Origin: Trichoplusia ni
Lineage: Eukaryota; Arthropoda; Insecta; Lepidoptera; Noctuidae
Reading direction: 5' to 3'
NCBI RefSeq assembly: GCF_003590095.1
Contig: NC_039491.1
Span: 3,162,001-3,226,000, forward strand
Length of the DNA: 64,000 bases
Under the pieces are notes generated by a model. That model was given only the letters and a program-made list of their open reading frames with translations, was not told where the DNA came from and made no database searches. Positions within the stretch are counted from its first letter, which is position 1. Every line of letters begins with the position of its first letter. Below, one piece after another: positions 36,265 through 51,200 of the stretch. The position numbers and the translations under genes were made by a program.

Positions 36265-39200
36265 ATGATGGATGATGAGGAGGCAGATTTGCGGGAACAG
36301 ATTTTTCACAATAATGTTAGGGAGCAAATTGTAAGTATTGAACAAAGACTATTATTATGTTCTCGTGTAAATTTCGATGTCGACGTACGACTTCGAAATT
36401 TACTCGTGCAGTCTTCAAATATTTCAAATGCAGAATCTACATTCCATTCACCAGTTATTAAAGGAATCTTAGTATCTTATTAAGCAAGGTTATTGTGCCA
36501 TAAACACTCTTTTTTAACTATTTAGAAAACTAGTTACTATTTGTTACCTCTGTTAGTTTACTGTTAACTAGGCTATTTTCATGAAACTAGCTATGGTAAA
36601 TCTGATGATGCTTAAATATCACTTATTTATAAACAACTTTAAAAAACTTTACTGAAGATTCATACAATTTATGTGCCTAATTAAACAATTTTACTGGCCC
36701 TGTATGTAAAGAATCCTTTTATACAAAGTTAACCCTTCATGATTATAGTCCCTCTATATTATTAACATAAGTACAGAATCAAGCTTTCCTTGTAAATAAT
36801 TTCCTTTTGTAGATTAGTCTGCGGTTTCTAGTGTGACTGTGACTACCCTGATAAGAGTAAAGTTTATATTTTAATTAAAACTGATGATCGGGTTACAATA
36901 ATCTTATAATTACTCATTGGTTATTCCGTAATAAGTCACTCTTGGCCCAAGCTGCTAGAAATTGTAAGTAGCCATGTGACTTAAATAAAAATTCAAAAAT
37001 TATTATTTATTTATATCACATTTATATTTGGATATATTTATGTTTGGATTCATAAAAAAAAATCTATAAAACATAACTGTAAAATGTACAGGTAATCAAT
37101 AAAACTTAAAAAAATACTTAAAGTTTTGTCCTGTTAAATCACATTAATAAAATGTTATGTCTGGTATGGTCTTCTAAATAATGTTTCAAAATAAATTACT
37201 ATTGGAAAAACTCCTTCACTTAATGAAAACTGTAGTGCGTATCTTAAACATTATAGAAATATTATAAAAGTAACTTTGTTGACCTAGAAATAAGCCTTTC
37301 TTAACTCCTATAAATAGAGAACCCCGCTTGTTATCTAGGTTTTCAGTTCAATGACTCTCTATTCCATTGTAAAAAGATTACAGATATTTAAAATAGACTA
37401 TTGAAGAAAACAATTCCGAAGTGACAATAAACATTTGTTTCTTTTCTTTGTTCCAGATCTTTCTACTACTTTTTATTCTCCTGTATCTTGTGTCATTCAT
37501 GCTAATTGAAAAATTCCGACGTCGTGACAGCGAGGATTACTTTACGGGAGATGAAGACGAAGTGAAAGTGTACCGTATAAGCCTGTGGCTGTGTACATTT
37601 GCATTAGCTGTGTCACTAGGCTCTGCACTCTTGCTTCCAGTCTCAATAGTTAGCAATGAAGTGCTAATTTTGTACCCTAACAGTTATTATGTTAAATGGC
37701 TCAACAGTTCTTTAATACAGGGTAAGTTTTTACCATTAAATATAACAAGCACATAAAACTTTAAATATTCTGATAGATGAAACTTACATATTTGTAACCA
37801 AAAATTAACCGAACTACTATTTGAAGTGATACAATGGGTCAAAGTAATTTGTGAAGAGGTCATTGACTATCTGTAGATCTTTAAATGTAAATGCTCAGTG
37901 AGGTATGGTGGCTTGAGAGCCAATGCCAGTTATGCATGTAACAATGACTGCCTGTGGAATCTAGGATACTAAGCCTAGTATTCATAGTCTGCAGGAAGAT
38001 CATAAAATTCCACATAAGTGTATTTTTTTCTGCATAAAAGTGGTTGGTGATAACAATAACCATTAATGATAAAGCCATTCAAAAACGTGAAAATATCAGA
38101 GGGGCCTGAATAACAACAGAATTATACAGATACAGACCCCTTAACCATTTAGGTCATTACGCGTCCGTATATCGAGATTATTTCGCGTCATTTGTTGCCG
38201 TTTAATTAATAAGTCTTTAACTGTAAATTGAAGGAAAATCAATGCAATCAGATAGGTAATAAAAATGTTAAATATGAGCAAACAATCTAAACAAAAAAAT
38301 AATTAAACACAGCATACATGTATGACGTGTCTTGTTGTTCAAACAGACAATTTCAATATTGTACGTAAAAACAGTGTAGTACCGCCTTATGCAATAAACA
38401 ATGAACATTACATCAACTAACTTAGTGCTAAAAACTCAACGGCACAAGTTATGAAATCTAGCTCGATACAATATAAAACCGATTTTGAGATCTAAAACGT
38501 TTTTATCAGTTCGGCAGTTATTTTATTATGAAAATACCTAGTATAAATTTTCACGTACCTAATTATTGTTAGATGGATAGAGCCTGATGAGCCTCTTGCA
38601 GACACAAAATTTGTTTGCTCTGATAAATTTTTTGTCGTTTGAATGTCTCGATAGCAACATTATCCAAATACCCGACATTAATAAGCTAAAGTTTTCCAGG
38701 TCTATGGAATCATGTGTTCCTATTTTCGAACCTCTCGATGTTCGTGTTCCTGCCGTTCGCGTATCTGTTCTCGGAGTCGTCTGGTTTCCCCGGCTGCCGA
38801 GGACTGCGGGGCAGAGTGTACGAGACCTTTATAGTCCTCGGCTTGCTCGGTGTTGCTATGCTGGGCCTTGCTTACGTTATCTCAGCCTGGTTGGAAGGCG
38901 ACCGCTCCAGTATTGATGCTCTGCTTAGTAAGTCACCTTTAATAAATATTGAAAAAAACATGTAAAAAGTTCTGTAACATTTAGTTCCATAATAGTTCAC
39001 ATCATAACAACTAGTTTTGCGGTGTACAGTTATTACAGTCGGCGCAAATAATATGTCCGTCGTGTTCAATTGACTGTAAAGAAAGGCGAGCACATGTAAT
39101 TGTCCGGCCAGAGTCAATGCTAATGTTACGGGTGCGTCGATTGCTCCGGAAACCGTGATACGGTTATAACAAAAACAATGCGCCTGTATTCCAAAATGTA

Positions 39201-42200
39201 TTGGCTAAAGTCGAACGAAGCTAGTCAAACAATGTGCATTCATCTGTGACATGACAAATTTGTACGATATTGTAATAGGAATGTCCAACGTCTAAGCTCG
39301 CTCGTGCTGTACCGGTTTCACATCCTCTTTAATGAGGCTTTTTGTATGTTAAATGTTAATCTATGATTGAAACGGCTGAATCGTTGCATCGACACGCATC
39401 ACGCGAGGTGGATAAAGTATGATGCTGTCCTGATTGCTATGCCTGCAGCACACCAGTAGCCCTAACAACAAAACCTACGGAGCGTATCATATGAATGTAT
39501 TATAAGTCACGTTAATGTATTGTATGGTAAATTGTATTTACATTTGTCATTGTTTGCCCACAGATTTGTGGACATACCTCCCTTTCCTGTATTCCTGTGT
39601 GTCGTTCGTTGGAGTTCTTATGTTACTAGGTGAGTACTTCAAAGTTACTTTATTTTATTTATTAAATTATCTCTAAGCGATGTAATTTCTTATCACCCAC
39701 TTGGCTGTTACTTCAACTGATTACGGATGCTTTCGTTTGTTGCAAATAGAACAACGTATGTACTCGTGTACATACATGGAGCGCAAAATGATTTTTCACA
39801 GCGTCCAATTTCCTTTAGACCATGCTCATTTAGCATGCTGCGCTGTGTTAGGATGTATGGTATTTTATTTTTTATAGCTATGAATTAAAATCATGACATT
39901 TACTGTAATGTTGAGCTTAAAAAAGTGAGTACGGCACATTAAGTACTAAATATAAATTCTTCTTTAGAAACAGTCAACAGTTGGCGATGATGATCTTTAG
40001 AACATAATATTCTATACTCAATAACGATAATCTAGGAAGGTGATGTCGTTTATCGATATAACGGCAGTGATAACGTTTAAACAGTTGTTAGTGTTTAAAT
40101 CTAATAAAGTTTTATTAACTCAATACACGTGAATAAAAATAAACATAAATGTTCTTATCTTCGTCCTGCAAAATATTCGTGAAATCGTGTTTCAAATAAA
40201 ATAATTGTCATTAAAATAAATTGCAGCATTGAACTTGGATGGAACTTTCTAGTGTGACATGTATTTTAATATTTTTATTCATCTTCATCCTCAATTTCGT
40301 AGCCTACTTTCTTGTCGAGAAAGAATTGTGTGAGTTCTTTGTGTTGGGGAAACATTTCATCTATTTCCTTCCTGCTCTCTTCCAGCTTATCCAATTCTTC
40401 AAGTTCTTTGTGAGCTTTTGCTAAGTAGAGCCGCGCTTTATAACTTTTCTCGTTGAGACGGAGTGCTAGGTCACAGTCTCCGGCAACCTGGAAAGACAGT
40501 ATTCTGAGAATATTTTTTATGTAAAATATAGGGTCCATTCTCCGATAGGTCGAATATTAATGTCAGATAATTTCCAATGTACATCCCTACTTGACAAATG
40601 CAATTTTTGTATATAGGATATAAAATATGATTTAACCGTGTACAATTCAAATATTTCTAGAATAATATAAACACATTAACTACGTACGAATGTTTTCTGA
40701 TAATTTTAATTTGATACCGGGTCGTTCATTATTATTGTTTGTACAGCTTGCGTTGTGGACTTTGCGGTGTGTATATTGAGTATTCCATTTGATAATTCAC
40801 TATATAAGTGTGGTAAAGCCCCATATTACATATAGGGGCTTTAATTACCAAACAAAGGTCTGTTTTGCTAGTTCATTTCTTATTATTGCTCCAAAGTATG
40901 AGAATATTGGTTTATGAAGTAAACAGTTCCCGATAATAATAGAGCTTAGTACAGAAAGACAGTCAAGTATTTCCTAAAAGGTTTAGTTTATATAATATAT
41001 TCGTCAGACTGATAAAGGTTGATTATGTTTGTATGAAACCATAATGCGCCACAGCTCGTACGCTGTTGCAGCTGATCAAGTCGAGTTTGTTTATTGTTTT
41101 CGTGCCCAAAATAGATCTTGTTAAATAACAGATACACCGGATAAATTTCAAAACAACATCAAGATGATGTATGACCAAACAAAAGTAGATTAATTGTATT
41201 AACCGTTAATTGTAATGTAATTTCTTCTCGAACATAAAAATAATCAATTTCGAAGTACGGAATATTTAGACAATAATCCCATTATCATTATTTAAGAACA
41301 TTATCTATGTTCAACCGATCGTGGTAATACTGATAATATCTTATTAATATTTAGATTATTAGTCACATATTGACCTATCATTTTTATCAACTGTGTTGCC
41401 TTGCGGATCAAGGCTCTTGACCGCAGGTAAACCCAGAATATTCAAAAAAAAATTACCCGTGTTTTTGTGTAGATAGAGGGAGAACTCTATTTGTTACTTA
41501 TTTTTTATAGAAGAAGAAGGATAGATATACCTTTTCAAATTTCCCTAGCTTGATGTTCGTCAAGGCTCGGTCACAGTAGAACATAGGGTTGTCTCTGATT
41601 TGTTCTATGGCTTTATTGTAGCATGACAGCGCCTTGTCGTACTCCCCACGGCGGAACGCCTTGATAGCTTGAGTGTTGAACGTTTCGGCACGCTCGCGAC
41701 GAACCTTCCGATCTTGGTAACGCTTTTCTGCATCCTTGCTAACTTCTGCCATCCAAGCTTCTTTGTCAACCTCAGTCTGAATTTAAACAAAAAGGACATG
41801 TTAGCTGAAAGAAATTACGAGAAAGTTCCTACCTCAATTAAGTAAAATTGATCAGACCGTGTTTAATTTATGAACTGTAGATAAAATCTAATTCAATAGG
41901 CAGTAACAATATGAATATTTAATACAAAGGCTATCGTTACTCTAAATTAATAATGATTGGTAGACGTAGAAACTTCCAAATCCATTAAGTAAATACTTGA
42001 GTAAATAGTACAATGTGTCATAGTACGTGTCTACGTCTTACTGACCTATTGATCTAGAGCTATATTTAACCACAACCGATTACGATATAGGTATTTCAGA
42101 CATTTTTGGTTGTCATTCTTTGATTGTGTAATTAGCGCCTTCATGCCTGCTCCTAACATTAATTTGAACATAACACTTTTTTACTGATGCTCAATTCTCT

Positions 42201-45200
42201 ACCGTTGACCAAACATGTAATTCCTAGGGTAAATAAAATACACCGGGAGCTCATAAATACTATATTAAACAGGGCTTACATTTGTAGGAGATCATTATCA
42301 ATACTACCAGCGCTTTTTATCTATCCGTGACGTGTTATTAAAGGTCAGGGATCGATCGTTAACCAACGTATTCACCCCATGACGATACACTAGTATGTTA
42401 ACATCGAATGAGCATAAATATTTCTGTGCGCGATGCAAATAGAAAAGAACAACAGTATCTACACGAGTTGGATGTTTATTTATAGAGAAACGCGAGCCAA
42501 ATTGCTTTCACTGATAATATTATACGGGGACGTGCATCTACTTGCATCTGAGGTCTACTATAAAAATGCAAGGCTTGTGCCGTTTATCACCTGTTGCCTT
42601 TCATGCTTTTGCATGTAGTATGTTCAAAACGTAGTTGTTATCTAAATTTTCAAGAGTGATGAGAAACGATATTTCTTAGTAGGCCTCTTCAATTTAAATG
42701 ATCAGCGAATTTATTACGAATTTACGACCCAATTACATGGCCACGTGTTAACTAGTACATACGTCGATAAATATATGTCTTTGGCATGTTATTATGCTAT
42801 TGTCGTTCGCAGTGCTCGCACAACACATAAATATTTATACGTGCCACCTACGCTGTATTTTTATTCGTTAACTGAAGTGCATGTCTGGGATTTAAACTCA
42901 CGATTATATTATAACGGTACGCTTCATTTGTTACAATATTGTTAAATGTTTAGGTGTAGAGTACTCCTGATAACCTAGTTTCGATCTGAGTTGAGTAACT
43001 CAATTATTACTCGATCGGTACTTATAGCTACCATAATACCTGTTACGAATTTGATTAGGAATGCTAAGTGTGTCATGAAATGTTTTAGTATTTCGTAACT
43101 AAAATTATTTATTGAAATTAGATTGCTTACAAAACTTGATAGAACATACACTTAAAGATATAAGACACCATTATTTTAATTCCTTAATATGTTATTTCAA
43201 GCGTACCTACTTGTATGCTCACAATTCAGCTCTACCAAAGTTTCACAAGTCCCACAAGACCCACTTACCGCATCTTTACTCCCAAGATTTTTGAAAGCTT
43301 TCTCATTGATCAGGGTGCGGTTCTGTTTAACCGTTAGCTTGACATCATCATCGAGAATGACTTTTCCATCCAAGTACTGATCGGCGAGGACCCTGGCAGC
43401 TTCTGCCTTGACTTTGTCCCCACTGGCCATGTCTTTCACAAGATTCGACACTTCACCGACTCTCTTCATGAAGTTGGTAAATTCTTCATCCTGCTCTATA
43501 GATTTTTGATCCCTTAAAGCGGGATTCGCTAATATATTACTCATAGTATGTTTAGTTTCTGTAAATTAATAACTTGTAAATCAGCGTGAGCTTGTTTTCA
43601 AACCGTCTTATCAAATTGACATAACTCCGTACATAGCAACCGTTGTCAAGTGGAAGCTTGGAACACAAATTATGTTACGTATGTATTGGACTGACGGCAA
43701 TATGAGAACTCCATACAAGTATTACAGAGAACAGGGTTATATTGATACTCAATGTTTACAAACTATTAGGCATTTACTTTTAATGCTACCCTGAGTCTTG
43801 GCAGTAAAAAGTACGCATGATCTGCATAATTCGTATAAATATGACTCTGCAAACGGAACCCAATTTACTATAGATACTTAATTACGATACTACTCCTACA
43901 GAGTTTAGTGACATTTTATTTAAAATAACTTGTAGGATTTCTATTTTTATTTTAACGGCTTGTGTTTATGTTACGTATTAAGTCGGCACGTCTTTTTAAG
44001 AATGTTTAATGTTAGTAAGTTACGGCCGCACTCGGATCTATTTTTATGTTGTAGTCGGTTCTATTTTGGAGTCAAGGTAAATAGAAAAGCTTCCTTGTGG
44101 ATAATTTTAAACACGTGTGTTATGTGTACTTAGTATTGTTTTACGTTAGATACATAAGATAAATATGAAGCTTCCTTGTTTTAATTCTGCTCATAGAAAA
44201 AAATACTTGGTTTCTAAGAATATTGTAAAATATATTTAAATATTACACAGACAAGGTAGGTACTTTTTGTTAGAACCAACTTCAAATTGATAAAGGTGAT
44301 TGAAACTGCTAGCTGGATACATAATAAGTAGTATTTTTGACCTCATATTTAAATATGGTTTTTGTACAACGTGCGTCAGTATTTAATTTGTTGACGTTCG
44401 AAGATTTTTTATCGATTCAATAAACAGACATCGATATTATGCGTATAAATTTAGATGTGATACAAAACATAGTACTGCGATTAATCATTGAGATGTTCCA
44501 ATTGACATTCCGTATGTAAGTAGGTGATTAATTATGAGTGTTTGTTGCAGTGTTCACTCCGCTCGGCTTCGTCCGCTTGTTCGGGGTTGTGGGCGGGGTG
44601 CTGGTCAAGCCCCAGTTCCTGAGGGATCTCAACGAGGAGTACTACGTGTACTCTTTTGAAGAAGACACTATCAGGCGGCGAATCAACAATGCTGTCTCTA
44701 CAGGTATCTTTCAACCCTATACTAATAGTCACAAGGCCCAATGTAGAATTCACTTCAGGAATTTAAAGTTGCGTTCTTATATCCCAGGCATTTGGTTGTC
44801 TAAACAATGGATTCTAATTACATACTTGCTGTACAAGGATACTTGACGCCGCGTATGTAATGAAGCTGCGCTCGCTTCCTATTTCACGACGTGAGCGGCC
44901 TAACCTTACGAATAGTTACGAATCATCGACATGACCTTCCTAGCGTATAATGATTCAAAAATCGCATCGCACGTGCCATGGCTTGCGCATTACGAATCTC
45001 TAGCATTTGAAAAATGAATTTGTTTATATTGCACCTACTATTTGTACACTATAGTCTATGCTTTTGCCAAGCGGCTTGCGAAGAATTTCAGGCAAATAAC
45101 CCGTCCTCGGTCAACCGTAGACAATTACCGTTCACTATAATTATGAAGATCAAATTACGCATTTTGTTCGACTGTTGTTTTCGTAATCTTCGTGTTAAAT

Positions 45201-48200
45201 ATTTATTTACAAAGATACGATCGCATCACGACTACTGTGGCCTCCCAACTTCCGTGTTAACTAGGGAACTAAACGACAGTGAATATAGCGTCCTTTAAAT
45301 TGTTTATGTTGGTTTTTTTGAATTAAATGTATACTTGGGGATAATTTGGTTTGCTATTTCCTGTAATATGAGTGTTTTCCATGTTCTGTCGATGTTTTTT
45401 TTTGTGGTATAAGTAATTTACCTACTTTAAAAAAAATCGACTCCCGCAGTAAAAAATTTAAACTTCGTGTCGCGCGGGTATCACAAATATTTAAGTTACA
45501 ATCACACAGCCACCTAGACTCAGGAAAAGGATTCATAGATCACACAAATGCTTGCCCTACGCGGGAATCGATCCTGCGACATGGCACGTACAGTGCGTAC
45601 CGTGCAGTCAACATTGAAGGTTATTCACGAATTGACAATGATTAGGCCTAAGTAGATATGTACATATATAAAACTGCGCATTGTAGAGCTCCCCTCTGCC
45701 GTGTTCGCAATCAGTTATACTGATTATGTTGTACGATACAGTTTCATCACGTCCGTCCATCATCAAAACAATATGTCTATAATACATGTCAAAGCAACAC
45801 TTGGAGTTTGAACAAATTCTGTACAGTTAGCTCGGCCAATAACCTGTATGCGGTCGAAGCAGGTTCTTAGTGCAACACACGTAAAAATACTCTCCAGCTA
45901 AGGAAGAGGTTTAGGATATCCTGAACTCGTAAATTCTTAAATGGATACTTAAACTGCACAGTCAAGATAATTAAAATCTGATTTCGAAACCGGTATAAAT
46001 AGATGCAACTTTAGATTTTTTGAGACGGCCATTTTAGAAATCTTTAAAGTTCAGCCTATCTGTGACCTGGTTTATTCAACTTTATGGAAGTTTAGAGATT
46101 GAATAAAGAAATAGTTTAAGTATAAATAATGGCGATTCGGAAGATTTGTAAATCTCAATGCTAAACCAGACTGCTGAGCTGTAACAGGTTTCTCACTTCA
46201 ATTGTTTTGGCTGGCTAAACAATTCGCACAATGGCGTTGTCAACAACACTATATTATATCACAATATATTTATGTTAAATAAGATTCTATTGCTAAAGAT
46301 TATTCCTCTTACACAATAACTTGTTTATTTTATCTGACGGTAAGGTATTTTAAGTATTCATAGTTAATTGAATATGCAGCTGGCTATTATGGTAGATGAG
46401 TTATATTGAAGGCGTAGCCCACGGGTGTTTATTTTCTTTTGCAAATTTGCATTTTAAGTCTATAAATAAATTAATTGGATAATTAATATGGCTCGTAGTC
46501 AGCCCGCTTGGGTGTCGATCATGACGTTCTTGCAGCAAAAAGTACATAACCTGTCGTGGGGTTCAAACTCCATGGCTGTTCCATTCCATATTCAAAAAAG
46601 TAACAAACAAAGAGACTTTCTTATTTTCATGTATACTTTGTCTACTTACTACTTAAAATTCTAGACTTGGGGTATAGAAAAGTGGGTTAAGTCAAGATAG
46701 TTTAGCTGGCATTATGCAATGCCTCTCATGTGTTCGAAAGCGTTGAAGTGACATCTCTTCATTGCCAATCTCCGGTTGTTCTCGACCGGCGACTAATCGT
46801 CGTGTAGTGTCTCTCCAACTATACGTACCTACACTCATTGGCATCGTCAGGCATCGTCGCCTAAGATTTTTATGACACTAAATTAAATGAGTCGTAGCAT
46901 TCCGAGTGATTATTTTAGAAAGATGAGACGTCATAATGCTTTTTGTCGTGCTCGTAAATAAATGCAAGACTTCTCCAATTTTTTTATTTTATATAATTTA
47001 ATGTGAATTTATATCTGTTTTTTTTTCTTTGCTAAACTAGTTTGCTATTAACAGCTGACCAAGTGGCCTACCGTCACGTCGTATACGTATACACGGGTAT
47101 AGAAGAGAGCTCCGCTCTTCGCCGTGTACTGCGCTGTCACCTTCCACAATTACAATAATGTTACTTTAATAGGTGTTTGGCAATCAGAAGCCACTATCCT
47201 GCTTTAGGTTTATCTGTCTGGAACACAATGTTTATATTTTGTTCTACTTCTATAAGTTCTTACTTCTACATCAAGCCGTGGTAATAGAAATTAAGTTTTA
47301 TGGGTGCATTTTGATAACACATTATCCACCTACTTTGTTACATTTATTAATAATGACCAATGTGTTTCATACAAAAGTTATTGAATTGAACGTTTCCCTT
47401 CGTAAGTAGGTACATCATATCATAATGAGATGAACATCACAGTGACTGACTAGTGACCTAGCTAACAATAGCTGTGTTTACAAACGTTCACTCTCCTCAC
47501 TGTTAGGTGTCTAGCTTATTTATATTGCTATGAAATTAAGTATCCTATAGCTCATCTATTATTTCTTTCAGCATTATGAAACCAAATGTCACGAAACTTA
47601 CAAACAAGGCATTTTAATGTTAGATTTACTAAATTCTAAGCTTCTACTAAATCTTTGTTTACCGAGTGTGTAGAAATAAATACATAAATATCACTTGAAA
47701 CGAGTGGGGTTTAACCTTTACTTAATGTGGACACAACACGAATAAAGACAGTCTGTTAGGTCGCAGCGAAATGATTAAATTGTTGTAATGTCACGTACAT
47801 TTTACACAAAGGATAACAGTTCTAGTTCTTGTATGACATTGCTTTAATGTTAGAACTTTAGCATATTACCCCGATGCATAAATTGTAAGAACATACCAAG
47901 ACAAGAATATCACATGTACGTGTTTATTATTTATCGTCAACTGAACATAAAGCGATCTTTGTCTCTCTTTTCTAAGAACTAACGTAGATACTATTAAAAT
48001 AATCGTTAAAACTATTTCTAGTTAAGTACGTGTACATATACAGATACACAGACAATGTAGGTTGAATGCAGTACAAAGGTTTGTTAATTATAGATTCGAT
48101 AGCCGTTGATATCATATAATAAATCAATGTTGCAACATACATACACAGCTATTATTTTAGCCGGTTAGACGCGTCACTAGTTTTTGTGACCTCTACATAT

Positions 48201-51200
48201 CTATAAAAGAAACGTGTTTGAGCCCGGGTTTATTGCTAGAATATTATTTTTTAAATTTAAGACGTCAACAAAAATAAAATAACACTGGCTGGTTTAGTCG
48301 CGAGGAAAACTATGGACCTCTATGGAGCTTATCGCAACGATACATTGTCTCAATAGGTTAATGAACGTTGACAATGTGCAAGGACATAACCAATACTATT
48401 GTGTTTACTCTGTAGAGTTGAACCCTCACATCACTCATCATCTTATCTCACGTACAGAACAAATCCGCATTTGGAAAACAGATTTCCAATCTCCACAGAA
48501 ATACACGGCTATCTCTATGTTTATTTTAGAACAATAGAAATATTTATAGACCGTTCAAGTGCATAAACCCTGACCCGTTTGGTGCGTCTCGAAATAGTAT
48601 TTGAACTATAATGCTTTAGTAGTATTTATTTCTCGCTTAATTTATAGCTTGCTTTTATAAAGCGATATCGTTTTTTTTTCAATAACCGTCTAAAAACTAG
48701 AAATTGATTATTACTTTTTTATGTCTATAAATCATATCGTTTTATTTGATTCTATAATCATTATAATCGCTATTATTATTGCAATTGGCATTGGTTTGCA
48801 GGTGAATTTACTTCTGTACTTATAGCCTTTTCTCAATTCAGTTAAGATAGGCTATTTATTTTCTTAGCTTTAATTAAATGGAATGCGTTTTATGGGATAC
48901 TGTGCTGTTTCCTTGGCACAAATTAATTTATTAAAAGCTAAAATGACAATTTCTCACTGCCGCGTCCACGCACCTTCAGCAAGGATGGGATCAACGTGTA
49001 TGATGACGTGATGCAAGTTAGATGTTTTCGCACCCAGCCAGTGCCCTCGATGTTGATTGAAGTCTTGTTACCTTTTAATCCAAAAAAGGTTTAATTATAC
49101 TTACCCGAACTTACAACAGGAAAATCCATATTTTTGGATTAACGGAGTTTTATCATTCCAGGAGTGGGCTACATATCCCCCGAGCCCATGTACCCTGACC
49201 GCGGGGACATATCAGCGCCCGCCGACGCGGACCTGTCCATGTCGAAGGAGAGCCAGCACTCGTCGCTGCTGCAGGGCAAGGAGACGCCCCTACTGCGGCT
49301 GAGGAACGGAGCGCTTCAGGCCGGACTCAATGAGAGGCTGCATAGAATTGTTAGCAGAAGGAAGGTGAGTGACGTAACCTTGAGAAAACTGGAATTCTAT
49401 TTATTTTAAGTTTTTCCAAATTTTAAGTTCTTTTTATAAAATAAAACCATGTAGTCTATGTAAGCTGCTTGCTTGCTTTATGTCTGCCGTAGATTCCACT
49501 CTTACGGAAACGTATTTGGGTTCTGATCAGAGCGAAATAAAACGGTTTCTGATTGAAATATCGGTTAATTATACTAGCTGATAAGTGCAAAGCCGCTCCA
49601 TCGAAATGCAGGAAAATAAATAAATTACTGATAATAATTTTGTATCATGTCGCTTCAACCGAAGCTCTGCCCATTTGCCGTTATGTTTAACCAGGTTTAC
49701 CTCAGCGCTCATATTGCGCGGGAATCAATTCAGCTCGGAACGAGCGTCTTACAAAGAACTTGTTAAAGAACCAAAGTATCCAAAAGTGTTCTAGATTCAA
49801 GAATTTTGTTTTTTCTTTCAAGGAAGTGGAAAATCAACGCAAGACCTCGTCTCTCCAACGTAACGTGGTGTACCCGCTGGCGATGCTGCTGCTCCTGGCG
49901 CTGACCACCATCACGGTGCTCATGGTGCTGCAGAACACGCTCGAACTGCTCATCGGAATCAAAGCTCTGCCGCTTAGCACACGGGTCAGTATATTATAAA
50001 TTAATTAAAAGCGCTTTCTAGCTTGAACGTCTTTAGAACTCCTTAGAAGTATTCTAGAACCTGCTTGTCTTGCAGAAGCTCTCCGTGGAAAACACTTTCG
50101 AGACAAAATTCTAGGTAAATGTAATTTAGACCAACACGATATAAAAGATTTACGAGTGAAACAGCAGGTTGTCGCTAAGTTATAAATAAACGGCTAGTTG
50201 TCTTTACCATCTACTATTCCAAGGCTTACGTACGTACATGGCCTTTATCTATTCAATATCTACTATGACAAGGTATAGTTATAAAGGATACAAAAGGATA
50301 CACATATGTACAGATAAGAATGTGTATTTATCCATCGCCATTACCTATAATGTATGTTTGTTTGACTTCAAATGAGTGAATACGTGTGTTGACATTTTAG
50401 CAACGTTCAGACGTGTTACTTGGAAATATTTTCTCAATAAACGAGTTTTGAATTTTTAGACGCTTCTTAGATATTGGTGCCACTTTTTTTGTAATTCTAC
50501 TATAATTTTTCTATGCACCTTTTTAAGAAAATAAATAATATTGTTGCAGCAATTCACGTTGGGCATAGCGTCGCTGTCCAAGCTGGGCTGCGCGGGCGCC
50601 GTGCTGGAGGCGTTCCTGATCGTGTACCTGTACGCGGCGTCGCTGACGGGGCTGAGCACGCCCATGCGCGCGCTGCGCGTGCTGCCGCGCGCGCGCCGCA
50701 CGCCGCTCGCGCGCATCATCGCGCACTGCACGCTGCTGCTCGCCTACTCCACTGCACATCCGCTGCTCGTCAAGATGTTAGGTAGGATGTTTTATAATAT
50801 TTCTATGAGATCAATTAGAATTGTATATGACAGGGACTACCGTAAGCTCTAAGTAGCTCGTAAGTATCAATGACGGTTGTCTTCAGGAGTCGCCCCTGTG
50901 GTCGGCGGTGGTTACACCACGAGCCGGCCCTATGTCGAAAACCAAGAGCCGTTATATTATATCGATGGCGACGAACCGCACTAATCATTATGAATGTGTT
51001 AAGCACGCGCCGTGCTTCACAGCACGTGCCATTTTTATCGCACCTTTGAAGTTTTAATTACGTTTACAATATGTAGTGTATAAGTAATATTCGATTGATA
51101 TTACGAATTCACTAATACGTTTTCAATAGCACTTATGATCCTATCAACAAACGTATCCTCGTTTTGAATTTATCATGATTTATGAGAGATAAGCAAATGC

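Larger units (their letters stand above)
39630..44550 (+). other. LMBR1 intron 4 containing a nested gene
   Basis: A 4.9-kb intron with donor G|gtgagt and acceptor ttgttgcag. A complete TTC12-like gene sits inside it on the minus strand. Apart from that gene and one hairpin (40814-40843) no other feature was recognised. Confidence 0.85.

Noticed and set aside
45014..45298. 94-codon plus-strand open frame with a hydrophobic start
   Set aside because: It lies within an LMBR1 intron, has no recognised family, and shows neither splice context nor coding-like composition.
45541..45610. Possible functional tRNA gene
   Set aside because: Only the B box is tRNA-like; no complete cloverleaf or A box is visible, and the body continues as a SINE.
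50513..50785. Alternative frames rich in Ala, Arg and His
   Set aside because: They overlap LMBR1 exon 8 in other frames and have no splice or family support.
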